This document shows positions 1-11,402 of a stretch of 64,000 nt of DNA, piece after piece. This DNA is from Paraburkholderia phosphatilytica (GTDB lineage: Bacteria > Pseudomonadota > Gammaproteobacteria > Burkholderiales > Burkholderiaceae): contig NZ_QQOA01000002.1 of assembly GCF_003443895.1 (NCBI RefSeq), forward strand, positions 327,106-391,105, given 5' to 3'. The translations under genes were made by a program, and so were the position numbers. A model generated the notes under the pieces. That model saw only the letters and a list, made by a program, of their open reading frames with translations, made no database searches and was not told the origin of the DNA. The first letter of the stretch is position 1. Each line of letters starts with the position of its first letter.

Positions 1-229
1 CGGACAGCAGCAGACCGCCGCTGCTGCCGCCGCCGTCGATCAACCAGTCGAAGTCATCCGGAAAGTCGATGCCCGTCTGCGAGGACGCAGCCTGCCAGGT
101 CTTCAATACCGGATGCGGGTCGATGAATACGCCATGGACGATCGTGCAAGCTTTCTGCTCCAGAAAGGCCAGACCGCTCATGAACGCCTGAAATTCGGGC
201 GTAAGCGAGAAATCGATCTGTTCGCGCAT
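1..229 (-). CDS. Hypothetical protein, N-terminal part only (cut by window edge)
   Basis: This leftward gene starts at 229 and stays open to the window edge, so only about 76 codons are visible. The reading begins MREQIDFSLTPEFQAFMSG and contains a run of Gly and Ser near the edge. The ATG is preceded by GGGGGAG a few bases upstream, a strong ribosome binding site that supports both the start and the gene being real. I recognise no family. It is separated from the methyltransferase gene upstream by about 250 nt that include a terminator-like hairpin, so it probably has its own promoter. Confidence 0.6.
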   Translation of the reverse strand, partial: MREQIDFSLTPEFQAFMSGLAFLEQKACTIVHGVFIDPHPVLKTWQAASSQTGIDFPDDFDWLIDGGGSSGGLLLS

Positions 230-377
230 GGCACTCCCCCTTCGGGTCATTTAGCGACATCGCCAGTCCTTCCCAAAAGCCTCTCAATGTTAGAAGTGAG
301 CGATCCAGATCAAAGCCGCTTCGCTGCCGCTGTGTGCGGTGACGCACGCTCATTCGTCCAGTCCCGCAAACGCGCCG

Positions 378-440
378 GAAAAGGAAAAGGAAACGCCGGC
401 CGCACGAACCTCCCAAAAGGAAAGCTCATGCGGCCGGCGT
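378..440 (-). terminator. Rho-independent terminator after the methyltransferase gene
   Basis: Positions 393-404 and 429-440 form a perfect 12-bp inverted repeat (ACGCCGGCCGCA and its complement) around a 24-nt loop. On the minus strand it is followed by a T-rich tract broken by CC pairs. It lies just past the stop of the methyltransferase gene. The loop is longer than usual, so termination strength is uncertain. Confidence 0.6.
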
Positions 441-476
441 CATGTAGAACCAACCGCTACGAAGCAACCAGTCAGT

Positions 477-1214
477 TCACGACAGACACAGATACTGCCG
501 GTAGCTGAAGCGACGCAGCGACGCGAAGCGCGCGAGGAACGCATCGACGCGCGCGGCGGCGCCATGCAGCTTGCCGCGCAGCAGGTAGGTCGACGCCATC
601 TGCACGTAGATCATCTCGGGGAATTCGGCGGCGACACAGAAGTGACGGCGCAGCGCATCGACCTCGCGCGGTGCGAGCGGCGATTCGTCGGGGTCGCCGT
701 ACTTCGGCACCCACAGCTTGCCGATCACGTGATCGCGGAACCACATCATCGTGTCGCTCGCGCCGTTGTTCTCCCAGAAGAACGCACGGCCGCCCGGCTT
801 CACGGCACGGCGCAGCTGCGCGGCGAACTGGTCGAACGGTTCGATGTGATGCAGGATCATCGAGCCGAACACGAAGTCCGCGTTCTCGATGCTCGCGATC
901 TTCTGCGCCGGCAGCACGCGCGGCGTGATATTCGTGATGCCGTGCCGCGCGCAGTAGCGCTTGAGGTTGTCGATCGCGACCGTACTGAGGTCGATCGCGA
1001 TCACGTTCGCGCCGAGCGACGCGAAGAACAGCGACGACGCGCCCGCGCCGCAGCCGAGATCGATCAGCGTCTTGCCGCGCACGTCGCCGAAATGGCGCGC
1101 GGCGCGCTGGAACACCGGGTTCTGCATGTCGGGCAGCTCGACGAGACTCGCATCTTCCTTGCGGCCCGAAAAGATCCCGTTCCAGAATTCCTGTGCCTGT
1201 TGAGCCTGTTGCAT
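477..1214 (-). CDS. Class I SAM-dependent methyltransferase
   Basis: A 245-residue protein with the Rossmann-type methyltransferase fold. Motif I, DLGCGAGASS, lies near residues 52-61 and binds S-adenosylmethionine. An acidic motif II (VIAIDLS) follows, and a later FGSMILHHIEPFDQF segment resembles the HHL motif of UbiE/Coq5-like small-molecule methyltransferases. The start is supported by GGGGAG seven bases upstream. The substrate cannot be told from sequence. No biosynthetic partner lies next to it, and a hairpin downstream suggests a single-gene transcript. A protein, lipid or quinone-like acceptor is all compatible with the family. Confidence 0.8.
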   Translation of the reverse strand: MQQAQQAQEFWNGIFSGRKEDASLVELPDMQNPVFQRAARHFGDVRGKTLIDLGCGAGASSLFFASLGANVIAIDLSTVAIDNLKRYCARHGITNITPRVLPAQKIASIENADFVFGSMILHHIEPFDQFAAQLRRAVKPGGRAFFWENNGASDTMMWFRDHVIGKLWVPKYGDPDESPLAPREVDALRRHFCVAAEFPEMIYVQMASTYLLRGKLHGAAARVDAFLARFASLRRFSYRQYLCLS

Positions 1215-1428
1215 CGAATCACTCCCCGTAGCAGCGCCGCGCTGATCGCGCGGATCGTCTATAAAATTTCGTGGCGCGAACGCCCTCAGCCGGCTCGCGG
1301 ATGCGAGTCAGCTCAGGGCGTTGCGCCATGCCGCGGCACCGTTCGTGCCGCGCATGGACACACGCATCCGCCCGCCGCCGCGCGCACGCGGCAGCGAGGG
1401 TCATGCCGGATCCGTGGCAACGCGCGCC

Positions 1429-1923
1429 TCAGAGGAACAGGCTCACGTCCATCTGGAACCGCTCCGCGAGCGCCTTCGCGACGTTCTTGCTGATCGCGCG
1501 GCGGCCAGCGAGGATGTCGCTGATCACCGTCGGAGACGCAATGTCGGACAGATCCTTCTGCTTCAGTCCGTGCGTCTCCAGCAGGCGGCGCAGCACGACG
1601 CGCGGCTCGTCCTTCGGCACGCCGGGATGATGCGTCTTCTCCCAGCCGTGTATCAGGTCGCAGACGATCCCGACGAGGTCCGCAAGCGGACCCTCGCGAT
1701 CGCCGTTGAGCCGCCCGGCAAGCTCCTTCGCCAGCCGGGTCATCTTCTGATGATCCAGCTCGCTGCGGATGGGTTTCAGGAAGGTCTGCTGCTGCAGCAC
1801 TTCCCACGTACGGACGATGTCCGGAATATCCTGCATTAAACGGTCGCCGTTCATGTTGTCGGTTGCATCCTTGTCCACAGGTCGTCGCCCCATTGTTGTG
1901 TGCTCGTAGCGGAAAACCACCAC
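1429..1923 (-). CDS. HTH (XRE/HigA-like) DNA-binding protein
   Basis: Up to 164 residues. The C-terminal 60 residues form a helix-turn-helix of the XRE type: LLETHGLKQKDLSDI, then a recognition segment around SPTVISDILAGRR, ending KALAERFQMDVSLFL. This is the layout of HigA-type antitoxins and stand-alone HTH regulators. The N-terminal part is a helical region without a recognised domain. The start is uncertain. Internal ATGs at 1893, 1854 and 1836 are alternatives and none has a strong ribosome binding site. No small toxin gene (HigB/RelE-like) is seen directly beside it, so an orphan regulator is as likely as an antitoxin. Confidence 0.7.
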   Translation of the reverse strand: MVVFRYEHTTMGRRPVDKDATDNMNGDRLMQDIPDIVRTWEVLQQQTFLKPIRSELDHQKMTRLAKELAGRLNGDREGPLADLVGIVCDLIHGWEKTHHPGVPKDEPRVVLRRLLETHGLKQKDLSDIASPTVISDILAGRRAISKNVAKALAERFQMDVSLFL

Positions 1924-2316
1924 GGCCTGTAGTAACTGACGATTGTCGATTTCAGTTCAGTGGCTCTTCCCGGACGGACGACATGCCGCGCGCGGCACCC
2001 CGGCTACGCGCTGCATCGTATTGCACCGACTCCTCGGTCGTTCCTTCCGGCCTCACAGCAAACCGCACTGATTCCACGTCGCTCTTTTCAAGTCTCGTTG
2101 TGCTTCTCCTGCTCCTGCTGGCGCACGACGAGCCGCCCGCAGGTGTTCCTGCCTCCTGCCACTCCCTCTGCTGCCTCGCTACTTCCAGCACGTACTGGCT
2201 GGCCGCTGCTGCGATTCGTTCAGGGCTGCTCACTGCCGCTCATTCGCGGCTCATTCGCGGCTCATTCGCGGCTCATTCGCGGCTCATTCGCGGCTCGTTT
2301 GCTGCTCATTTGCCGC
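1924..2316. other. Intergenic region without a convincing gene
   Basis: About 390 nt between the HTH gene and the glycosyltransferase stop. A leftward open frame (1952-2233, GTG start, 93 codons) is rich in Arg, Ser and Ala and lacks a ribosome binding site. I do not trust it as a gene, though it cannot be excluded. The right end holds the 11-bp tandem repeat listed separately. Confidence 0.5.
2241..2306. repeat. 11-bp tandem repeat (five perfect copies plus one degenerate)
   Basis: The unit CATTCGCGGCT is repeated perfectly at 2241, 2252, 2263, 2274 and 2285. A degenerate copy at 2296 follows, and the next 11 nt (2307-2317) also resemble the unit and run into the glycosyltransferase stop codon. 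The array sits immediately past the 3' end of that gene. With an 11-bp period and no spacers it is a simple variable-number repeat, not a CRISPR. Confidence 0.9.
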
Positions 2317-3564
2317 TTACTGCCGCGCCGTCACGGCGTCGGCATGCCACAGCGCCGCGCCCGCCGTATCGTCCGGCCACGCGAGCGCGGCCGCACGCGG
2401 CGCGTCGAGAAGCGCCATACCCTGTTCCATGTCCTGCTCCAGCGCACGCGCGCCCGTCTCCGCCATCGCCTGCATGACCTCGGTCATGAACGCGCGGCGG
2501 AAGGTCGCCGCGGAAAAGCGCTCCGCGTTCGCGCGGCACGCGTCCGGGCTGATGTCGTCGCGATGCCGCTCGAAGTGCTCGACCGCGGCCACGAGCGACG
2601 CCACCGTCTGCGCGCCGAAGTGCACGCCGGTCGGCCGCAGCGTGCCGATCGGCGCGACGCTTTCGAGCGCGCCGCCCTTGCCGTAGGCGATCACCGGCGT
2701 CCCGCACGCCTGCGCCTCGACCATCGCGATCCCGAAGTCTTCCTCGGCCGCATAGACGAATGCGCGGGCGCGCTGCATGTGGTCCTTCAGTACGTCGAAC
2801 GGCTGGTAGCCGAGAATCGTCACGTTCGGGCCGGCTTTCGCGCGCACCTGATCCATCTGCGGGCCGTCGCCGATCACGACGAGCCGGCGCGACGGCATCG
2901 CGGCGAACGCCTCGACGATCAGGTCGATGCGCTTGTACGGCACCATCCGCGACGCGGTCAGATAGAAATCGTCCTTCTCGGCCTGCAGGTCGAAACGCTC
3001 GACGTCGACGGGCGGCGGAATCACCGCCGCCGAGCGCCGCCACGCCTTCTGCACGCGCCGCGCGACGAAGCGCGAGTTCGCGATCAGGCGGTCGACGCCA
3101 TTCGCCGAACGCGCGTCCCAGCCGCGCAGGTAGTGCAGGAGCGCGCGCGTCGCGAGCGACTTCAACCCGTGCGTGAGGCGCGCCTCGCGCAGATACTGGT
3201 GCTGCAGGTCCCACGCGTAGCGCATGGGCGAATGCACATAGCTCACGTGCGTCTGATCCGGACCGACGATCACGCCCTTCGCGACCGCGTACGAGCTCGT
3301 GATCACGAGGTCGTAGCCGGACAGATCGAACTGCTCGATCGCGAACGGCATCAGCGGCAGATACGAGCGATAACGCGTTCGCGCAAACGGCAGGCGCTGC
3401 AGAAACGATGTCGTGACGGGCTTGCCATGCACCGGCACGCGATCCTCGAGGAAGTCGACAAGGCTGAACAGATCCGCATCCGGAAAACACCGGATGATCT
3501 GTTCGAGCACCTTCTCTGCTCCCCCCGGCGCGACCAGCCAGTCGTGCACGATCGCCACTTTCAT
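2317..3564 (-). CDS. Glycosyltransferase family 4 protein
   Basis: A 415-residue GT-B-fold glycosyltransferase. The N-terminus, MKVAIVHDWLVAPGGAEKVL, has the GGAE acceptor-side loop typical of GT4 enzymes. The C-terminal donor-binding half carries EEDFGIAMVEAQACGTPVIA, the E-x7-E signature that contacts the nucleotide sugar. It probably adds a hexose to a polysaccharide or lipid-linked intermediate at the cytoplasmic face of the membrane. A second GT4 gene lies divergently about 300 nt away, so the two may form a small polysaccharide locus, but no polymerase or flippase is seen. The downstream end abuts an 11-bp repeat array. Donor and acceptor are unknown. Confidence 0.85.
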   Translation of the reverse strand: MKVAIVHDWLVAPGGAEKVLEQIIRCFPDADLFSLVDFLEDRVPVHGKPVTTSFLQRLPFARTRYRSYLPLMPFAIEQFDLSGYDLVITSSYAVAKGVIVGPDQTHVSYVHSPMRYAWDLQHQYLREARLTHGLKSLATRALLHYLRGWDARSANGVDRLIANSRFVARRVQKAWRRSAAVIPPPVDVERFDLQAEKDDFYLTASRMVPYKRIDLIVEAFAAMPSRRLVVIGDGPQMDQVRAKAGPNVTILGYQPFDVLKDHMQRARAFVYAAEEDFGIAMVEAQACGTPVIAYGKGGALESVAPIGTLRPTGVHFGAQTVASLVAAVEHFERHRDDISPDACRANAERFSAATFRRAFMTEVMQAMAETGARALEQDMEQGMALLDAPRAAALAWPDDTAGAALWHADAVTARQ

Positions 3565-3862
3565 CTTCTGCTACCTGTCGTTTTTGATTGTTTCGGTCCA
3601 CTGCTCTTGCCAGGCAGTGTAAAGGCGGCATCCATGCACCGTGCGTGCGCGCGCCCACACTGCGCAATCAACAGCACGCGAATAATGAGCGCCAACGCCC
3701 GATCGCGATTCGCTCAGGCCTGCCGATGGCGGTTGTGTAACTGAAAGCCCCTGTTTTACGGGGTTCGGTGCCGGCATCGGCAGGTTGCCGCGACGCGGCG
3801 AAGGGATCGACAGGCCGCGACCACGAGCGCGGCCGGACCGCGAACCACACTGCGAGACCACG

Positions 3863-5284
3863 ATGAATGCCCCTGAATTCGCGCGCGGCCTGCCGCGCGC
3901 AGAAACGCCGCCGCTCGATGCGTCCGATGCGCCCACTGCACTGCACGCGCCGGCCGGCGCTTCGATCCCCGCTTCGAGCTCCGCTTTGGTCTCCGCTTCG
4001 ATCTCCGATACGTTCTTCGAGACCGTCGACGCGACACGCACGACGCACACGCGGCGCGCCCAGCACGATGCCGCCGCGCCCACGGTGCTGTTCGTCGACC
4101 AGAGCGGCCAGCTGGGCGGCGCCGAATTCGCGCTGCTGCCGCTCGCGGAACATCACGCGGCGAGCGGCGAGGTCGTGCTGCTGTCGGAAGGCCCGTTTCG
4201 CGCGAAGCTCGAGGCGCTCGGCGTGACGGTGCGGATGCGGGTGGACGCGCGGGTGTCGGGCATCTCGCGCCAGTCGCTGCGCTTCGGCTGGCTGCGCGCG
4301 CTGCCCGCGCTCGCGCGGCAGACGATCGGCCTCGCGCGCGACGCGCGGCGCCACGACGTGGTGTTCGCGAACACCCAGAAGGCGCTCGTGCTCGCGGCGC
4401 TCGGCAAGCCGCTGCATCGTCGTCCGCTGATCTGGTATCAGCACGACATCCTGAGCGGCGAGCACTTCGGCCGCATGCAGCTCACGATTGTCAAATGGCT
4501 GGTGCGGCTCGCGGTGGACCAGGTGATCGCGAACTCGCGCGCGTCCGCGCATTCGCTCGTCGCGCTCACGGGTTGCAAGCCGGAATCGATCCGCGTAGTG
4601 CACAACGGCATCGACTCGGCAGCGTTCCTGCCGCCTCGCGCAGCCGAGGCTGATGCAGCCGCCGCGCCGTCAGAAGCCGACGGCACCGATGTCCGCGCGC
4701 TGCGCGAGCGTCTCGGCCTGCCCGCGAACGCGTGGATTGCCGGACTGTTCGGCCGCCTCGCGCCGTGGAAGGGCCAGCATGTCGCGCTCGACGCGCTCGC
4801 GCGCCTGCCGGACACGCATCTGGTGCTGGTCGGCACGCCGCTGTTCGGCGAGCAGGACTACGAACGGCAGCTGCGCGAGCAGGCGGAAGCGCTCGGCATC
4901 GCGGGGCGCGTGCATTTCGTGGGCTTTCAGCACGACATACCGTCGTGGATGCGCGCGATGGACGTGATCCTGCACACGTCGACGAGCGCGGAGCCGTTCG
5001 GCCGCGTCGTGGTCGAAGGGATGGCGGCCGGGCGCGCGGTGATCGCCGCGGCGGCGGGCGGCGTGCCGGAGATCGTCTCGCATCGCCGCAACGGCTGGCT
5101 CGTCACGCCGGGCGACGTCGCGGGGCTCGTGCAGGCGATCGAAACCCTGCGCGACGATCCCGCGCTGCGCCAACGGCTCGCGCTCGCGGCACGCGAGGAC
5201 GCCCGCACGCGTTTTTCGGTGCAACGCTATCTGGACTCGATGAACCGCGCGATCGGGGAAGCGGCGCGTTCGGCGCGCGGCTGA
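3863..5284 (+). CDS. Glycosyltransferase family 4 protein
   Basis: About 473 residues from the chosen ATG (MNAPEFARGL). Roughly 70 residues of Ala/Pro/Ser-rich, probably disordered sequence come first. The GT-B core then begins at TVLFVDQSGQLGGAEFALL, whose GGAE loop is typical of GT4. The donor site includes GLFGRLAPWKGQH and EPFGRVVVEGMAAGRAVIA (E-x7-E). It probably transfers a sugar from a nucleotide donor to a polysaccharide or lipid carrier. Upstream in-frame codons (TTG at 3785) could extend it, but no ribosome binding site supports them. The site before 3863 is also weak (GAGACC). It is divergent from the other GT4 gene and ends at a bidirectional terminator. Confidence 0.85.
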   Translation: MNAPEFARGLPRAETPPLDASDAPTALHAPAGASIPASSSALVSASISDTFFETVDATRTTHTRRAQHDAAAPTVLFVDQSGQLGGAEFALLPLAEHHAASGEVVLLSEGPFRAKLEALGVTVRMRVDARVSGISRQSLRFGWLRALPALARQTIGLARDARRHDVVFANTQKALVLAALGKPLHRRPLIWYQHDILSGEHFGRMQLTIVKWLVRLAVDQVIANSRASAHSLVALTGCKPESIRVVHNGIDSAAFLPPRAAEADAAAAPSEADGTDVRALRERLGLPANAWIAGLFGRLAPWKGQHVALDALARLPDTHLVLVGTPLFGEQDYERQLREQAEALGIAGRVHFVGFQHDIPSWMRAMDVILHTSTSAEPFGRVVVEGMAAGRAVIAAAAGGVPEIVSHRRNGWLVTPGDVAGLVQAIETLRDDPALRQRLALAAREDARTRFSVQRYLDSMNRAIGEAARSARG

Positions 5285-5300
5285 GGTTGAGCGGCGACGC

Positions 5301-5356
5301 GTGGCGCGTGGCGCGTGGCGCGTGGCGCGTGGCGCGTGGCACGTGGCACGTGGCGC
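5301..5356. repeat. 7-bp tandem repeat after the glycosyltransferase gene
   Basis: Eight consecutive 7-bp units: five copies of GTGGCGC from 5301, two of GTGGCAC at 5336 and 5343, and a final GTGGCGC at 5350. The array lies between the stop codon and the terminator, so it is transcribed but not translated. Confidence 0.9.
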
Positions 5357-5382
5357 TTTGGAAGCGCCTCGCAGCGCAAAAG

Positions 5383-5427
5383 AAAAACGGGTCGCACTGG
5401 CAACCATGCCATGCGACCCGTTTTTTA
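5383..5427. terminator. Bidirectional rho-independent terminator
   Basis: A long hairpin: ACGGGTCGCA at 5387-5396 pairs with TGCGACCCGT at 5412-5421, and the stem continues through TGGCA/TGCCA around a 4-nt loop (ACCA). Runs of A precede it and six T follow, so it can end transcripts from both the rightward glycosyltransferase and the leftward rpiA gene, which converge here. Confidence 0.92.
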
Positions 5428-5462
5428 CTTCAGCTTCAGCAGCAGAAGCCTGCGCGGACCGG

Positions 5463-6155
5463 TTACTTCCCGTAAGTAATGCGCTCGACGCCGTTCGCGC
5501 CGCCGAGCAGGCACAGGTCGGCGCCGCGCGCCGCAAAGAGCCCCACGGTAACGACGCCCGGCAGCGCGTTGATCCGCGCTTCGAGGCCGCGCGGATCGGT
5601 GATCGACAGGCCCTTCACGTCGAGGATCTCGTTGCCGTTGTCGGTGATGAACGGCGCGCCTTCCTTCGTCACGCGCAGCACCGGCACGCCGCCGAGCGCG
5701 GCAAGACGCCGGCCGACCGCGGTGCGCGCCATCGGCACAACCTCGACCGGCAGCGGAAAGGTGCCCATCACGTCGACGCGCTTGCTCGCATCGGCGATGC
5801 AGACGAACACGTCCGACACCGACGCGACGATCTTCTCGCGCGTGAGCGCGCCGCCGCCGCCCTTGATCATCGCGCCGCTGCCGTCGATCTCGTCGGCGCC
5901 GTCCACGTACACCGGCAGCGAATCGATCTCGTTGAGATCGAACACCTTGATGCCGTGCGATTGCAGCCGCGCGGTGGTGGCGAGCGAGCTCGACACCGCG
6001 CCGCGATAGCGCCCCTTCGACGCGGCGAGCGCGTCGATGAAGCAGTTGGCGGTGGAGCCGGTGCCGACGCCGATCACGGCGCCTTCGGGCACGTTGGCCA
6101 CGACATAGTCGGCGGCGGCCTGGCCGACCAGTTGCTTGAGTTCGTCCTGAGTCAT
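5463..6155 (-). CDS. rpiA: Ribose-5-phosphate isomerase A
   Basis: A 230-residue cytoplasmic enzyme that interconverts ribose 5-phosphate and ribulose 5-phosphate in the pentose phosphate pathway. Family motifs are clear: [13 protein letters not shown] near residues 30-42 (phosphate-binding loop), [20 protein letters not shown] near residues 85-104 with the catalytic Asp residues, and REKI just after. The length matches bacterial RpiA (about 220-230 residues). It converges with the glycosyltransferase gene across a strong shared terminator. Confidence 0.96.
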   Translation of the reverse strand: MTQDELKQLVGQAAADYVVANVPEGAVIGVGTGSTANCFIDALAASKGRYRGAVSSSLATTARLQSHGIKVFDLNEIDSLPVYVDGADEIDGSGAMIKGGGGALTREKIVASVSDVFVCIADASKRVDVMGTFPLPVEVVPMARTAVGRRLAALGGVPVLRVTKEGAPFITDNGNEILDVKGLSITDPRGLEARINALPGVVTVGLFAARGADLCLLGGANGVERITYGK

Positions 6156-6265
6156 CGGAGTGTGGTGGTGCTGAGTAAGGGAAGCGGAAACCGCCAGTTT
6201 ACCGGAGCACCGACACGTGCCAGCGGTTTTTCCGCGGCACGGATCGGGCTTCGATCAAGCGGGCG

Positions 6266-7186
6266 TCAGGGCGCCGGCGCGGGTTCGGCCGGCAGCGTCG
6301 GGCCGTATTTGTCGAGCAGCGCCTGCGCGATCGCGTCGGTCTCGGCGTCCGGATTGCCGGAGTAGTCGCGCGGCCGGAAGTGCATCTGGAACGCGGCGAA
6401 CACACGTCGCGTCCTGTCGTCGAGCACGCCGTCGGTGGCGACCGCGTAGCCGTAACGCGCGAGCTTCTGCTGCAGGCCTTGCACGTCAACCGGCGCCGCC
6501 GGGTCGCGGCCGGCGAGATCCGCGCTGACCGTCGCCGCGTCGGGCCACGCGCCGATGCCCGCGTCGTACAGCTGCTTCCACGGGAACGCGGGACCCGGAT
6601 CGGTCTTGCGCTGCGGCGCGATATCGCTGTGACCGACCACGCGCGTGGGCGGAATCTGGTAGCGCGTGACGATGTCCTTCGCGAGCCGGATGATCGCGTC
6701 CACCTGTTCCGGCGGATACGGCTGCCACGTGCGGCCTTGCGGTGTGTCGATCGGGCCGGCGTTGACGTTCTCGATGCCGATCGACGCGGCGTTCAACTCG
6801 GTCGTGCCCTGCCATTCGCTGACGCCCGCGTGCCACGCGCGCTGCGACTCGGGCACCAGCTGCCAGACGACCGGCTTGCCGTCCTTCAACGGCGGATGCG
6901 CGGGCACGAGGTAATGCGCGCTCACGCCTTCGCTGGTCAACGTGCGCAGCGACTGCGCCTCGCCGATCTCGGTGTAGTGCATCACGAGAAAGCGGACGCG
7001 CGAGTCTTCGTCCTTCGCGTGGTGGCTGGTGTCGGCGAAGTAGCTGCCGCGGTCTACAGTCGTTGTCGAGCATGCGGCGAGCAGGCCGAGCGTGGCGGTT
7101 GCCAGCGCGATCAACGCGGCGCGGGCCGCGTTGCGCGTGCAGTGGTTGCCGCCAGCCAACGCCCCACCGATGCGCTCAGGTTTCAT
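6266..7186 (-). CDS. AmiD-like N-acetylmuramoyl-L-alanine amidase, lipoprotein
   Basis: A 306-residue protein. A signal peptide ends in the lipobox LLAAC (Cys near residue 39), which predicts a lipid-anchored envelope protein. The amidase_2 (AmpD/AmiD) domain follows, with zinc ligands visible as MHYTE, GHSDIAPQRKTDPGP and the conserved Asp. A C-terminal PG_binding_1-like domain (LQQKLARYGYAVATDGVLD) completes the AmiD layout. It should cleave the bond between N-acetylmuramic acid and the stem peptide during murein recycling. The start overlaps the end of the MazG-like gene by 11 nt, so the two are co-transcribed. Confidence 0.9.
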   Translation of the reverse strand: MKPERIGGALAGGNHCTRNAARAALIALATATLGLLAACSTTTVDRGSYFADTSHHAKDEDSRVRFLVMHYTEIGEAQSLRTLTSEGVSAHYLVPAHPPLKDGKPVVWQLVPESQRAWHAGVSEWQGTTELNAASIGIENVNAGPIDTPQGRTWQPYPPEQVDAIIRLAKDIVTRYQIPPTRVVGHSDIAPQRKTDPGPAFPWKQLYDAGIGAWPDAATVSADLAGRDPAAPVDVQGLQQKLARYGYAVATDGVLDDRTRRVFAAFQMHFRPRDYSGNPDAETDAIAQALLDKYGPTLPAEPAPAP

Positions 7187-7559
7187 CGTGATGCTTGTAC
7201 TCGGTGTACTTGCGCGAATCGCCGCGCACCTGATCGGCCGGATACTTGCGGCGGTTGATCGCCATCTTCTCGAGCACCGCGTCGCGCAGATCGACGTCGA
7301 GGCGATCGGCGAGACGGATCAGATACGTGAGCACGTCGGCCATTTCATGGCGGACCGCTTCGTAGCCTTTCTCGCCAAGCTCGGCGCGTTCGCCGGCGAC
7401 GAGCCACTGGAACGGCTCGAGCAGTTCGCTCGCCTCGACGGACAGCGCGGTGGCCAGATTCTTCGGCGTATGAAACTGATGCCAGTCGCGCTCGTCGACG
7501 AACGCGCGGATCACGTCGCGCAGTTCGGCGAGGTCGGAGCGCGGTTCGTTCGGCTGCAT
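7176..7559 (-). CDS. MazG-like nucleotide pyrophosphohydrolase
   Basis: A 127-residue all-alpha NTP pyrophosphatase of the MazG/iMazG-like group. The core ATALSVEASELLEPFQW carries the paired Glu residues and KGYEAVRHEMADVLTYLIRL the ExxD metal-binding motif, which together coordinate Mg. Members of this group hydrolyse nucleoside triphosphates (often damaged or modified dNTPs) to monophosphate and pyrophosphate. AGAGGG lies just upstream of the ATG. It sits between rlmB and the amidase gene, overlapping the latter, in a leftward housekeeping run. The natural substrate is unknown. Confidence 0.88.
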   Translation of the reverse strand: MQPNEPRSDLAELRDVIRAFVDERDWHQFHTPKNLATALSVEASELLEPFQWLVAGERAELGEKGYEAVRHEMADVLTYLIRLADRLDVDLRDAVLEKMAINRRKYPADQVRGDSRKYTEYKHHDET

Positions 7560-7593
7560 CGCGTGCCCTCTTTCGTGGATGCGGTGGATGCGG

Positions 7594-8340
7594 TTACTTC
7601 GACGTCGGGACCCGCTGCCGCACGGCCTCGAACAGGCACACGCCGCTCGCGACCGATACGTTCAGGCTCTCGACGGTACCGGCCATCGGGATGTTCATCA
7701 CCTCGTCGCAGGTATCGCGCGTGAGCCGGCGCATGCCCTCGCCTTCGGCGCCCATCACCAGCGCGACCGGGCCGTCGAGCTTCGTTTCGTAGAGGCTCGC
7801 GGTTGCGTCGCCCGCGGTGCCGACGATCCACACGCCCGCGTCCTTCAGCTCGCGCAGCGCGCGCGCCAGGTTCGTCACGGTGATGTACGGCACGGTATCG
7901 GCGGCGCCGCTCGCGACTTTCGCGGCAGTGGCGTTGAGGCCGACCGCGCGGTCGCGCGGCGCGATTACCGCGTGCGCGCCGGCCGCATCGGCAACCCGCA
8001 GGCACGCGCCGAGGTTGTGCGGATCGGTGACGCCGTCGAGCACCAGCAGGAGCGGCGTGCCCTGGATACCGTCGAGCAGTTCCGCGAGGTTCTGCGCGAG
8101 CGGCACGTCGCTCGCGCGCGCGACCACGCCCTGATGGCGCTCGGTATGCGCGAGGCCCCACAAGCGGGTTTCGTCGGCGGAGATGACACGAACGCCCGCC
8201 TCCTTTGCCATGTGCAGGAACTCCTGCATGCGCCGGTCACGACGGGTCGGATCGTAATAGACGTCCTCGACCGTCGACGCGTCGTGGCGGATCCGCGCCG
8301 TGACCGCATGAAAACCGTAGAGAACCTTCAGACGTGACAT
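7594..8340 (-). CDS. rlmB: 23S rRNA (guanosine(2251)-2'-O)-methyltransferase RlmB
   Basis: A 248-residue SPOUT methyltransferase. The N-terminal substrate-binding domain begins [17 protein letters not shown]. The catalytic domain has [29 protein letters not shown] and [20 protein letters not shown], the three motifs of the trefoil-knot TrmH/RlmB family. It methylates the ribose of G2251 in the P-loop of 23S rRNA. The start at 8340 fits family length. A longer in-frame extension upstream is Arg/Ser-rich and not credible. It follows rnr closely, a common gammaproteobacterial and betaproteobacterial order. Confidence 0.95.
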   Translation of the reverse strand: MSRLKVLYGFHAVTARIRHDASTVEDVYYDPTRRDRRMQEFLHMAKEAGVRVISADETRLWGLAHTERHQGVVARASDVPLAQNLAELLDGIQGTPLLLVLDGVTDPHNLGACLRVADAAGAHAVIAPRDRAVGLNATAAKVASGAADTVPYITVTNLARALRELKDAGVWIVGTAGDATASLYETKLDGPVALVMGAEGEGMRRLTRDTCDEVMNIPMAGTVESLNVSVASGVCLFEAVRQRVPTSK

Positions 8341-8506
8341 GATGAAAACAACCTTTGCTGGCTTTGCTGGAACTGGATGAACCGCCACGCGCCGCAGGAC
8401 GGCGCGTGGCGATCTCATCGAATGGGATTGCGATGCGGGCCGGGCACAGAACGACGGCTGTCGTGCTGTGCTTCGGCCCGCGCGCCCGCTATCGCGCGGG
8501 CAAGCG

Positions 8507-10960
<2,454 letters not shown>

Positions 10961-11209
10961 GGGCTTGTCGATGGTTGTTCTCGGGTTGTTCTCGTTACGT
11001 TGGCGTCGGACGTGGGCGCTTCGGTGGGCTCTATGCTGCGGGCTCTGTGCTTCAGCGAACCATTCTAACACCCGGCTGTGACCCGTCGCGGCCCGTCAGG
11101 CAGGCTTTCGGCGCGGGTGCGAGGGGTTTCGGATGTGCTGCGGATGCACGTCGGATGCACTTCGCCAGGCGCCTTCATCGTGTCGTGCTTCGCACGATTC
11201 GCGGAACGC

Positions 11210-11237
11210 TTGACACTATTAAGCGTCTCGCTATAAT
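11210..11237 (+). promoter_or_regulatory. Sigma-70 promoter of the first tRNA-Leu gene
   Basis: TTGACA at 11210-11215 and TATAAT at 11232-11237, 16 nt apart, are both perfect consensus hexamers. The -10 ends 26 nt before the mature tRNA 5' end, as expected for a strong stable-RNA promoter. Confidence 0.93.
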
Positions 11238-11263
11238 TGCCGTCTTGCTTCAAACGCACACCT

Positions 11264-11350
11264 GCCCAGGTGGCGGAATTGGTAGACGCACTAGGTTCAG
11301 GTCCTAGCGGTGGCAACACTGTGGAGGTTCGAGTCCTCTCCTGGGCACCA
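11264..11350 (+). tRNA. tRNA-Leu (anticodon CAG)
   Basis: An 87-nt class II tRNA with a long variable arm and an encoded CCA end. The acceptor stem GCCCAGG pairs with CCTGGGC, followed by A and CCA. The anticodon stem CTAGG/CCTAG encloses the loop TTCAGGT, with the anticodon CAG at 11298-11300 reading CUG codons. The T-arm GGTTCGAGTCC is canonical. An identical copy lies about 350 nt downstream. Confidence 0.97.
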
Positions 11351-11368
11351 TGCTTCAAGTCGTAACAG

Positions 11369-11402
11369 AAACCCGCACTGCGATTCGCATGCGGGTTTTT
11401 TG
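11369..11402 (+). terminator. Rho-independent terminator of the first tRNA-Leu gene
   Basis: The stem AACCCGCA pairs with TGCGGGTT across a short loop and runs into six T. It lies about 20 nt after the tRNA. Confidence 0.92.

Noticed and set aside
1429..1923. A HigBA-type toxin-antitoxin pair
   Set aside because: The HTH half is present, but no small toxin gene was found directly upstream or downstream.
1952..2233. Leftward 93-codon frame between the HTH and glycosyltransferase genes
   Set aside because: GTG start without a ribosome binding site, Arg/Ser/Ala-rich composition and overlap with open frames on the other strand.
2241..2306. Possible CRISPR-like array after the first glycosyltransferase
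   Set aside because: The unit is 11 bp with no spacers between copies, so it is a simple tandem repeat.
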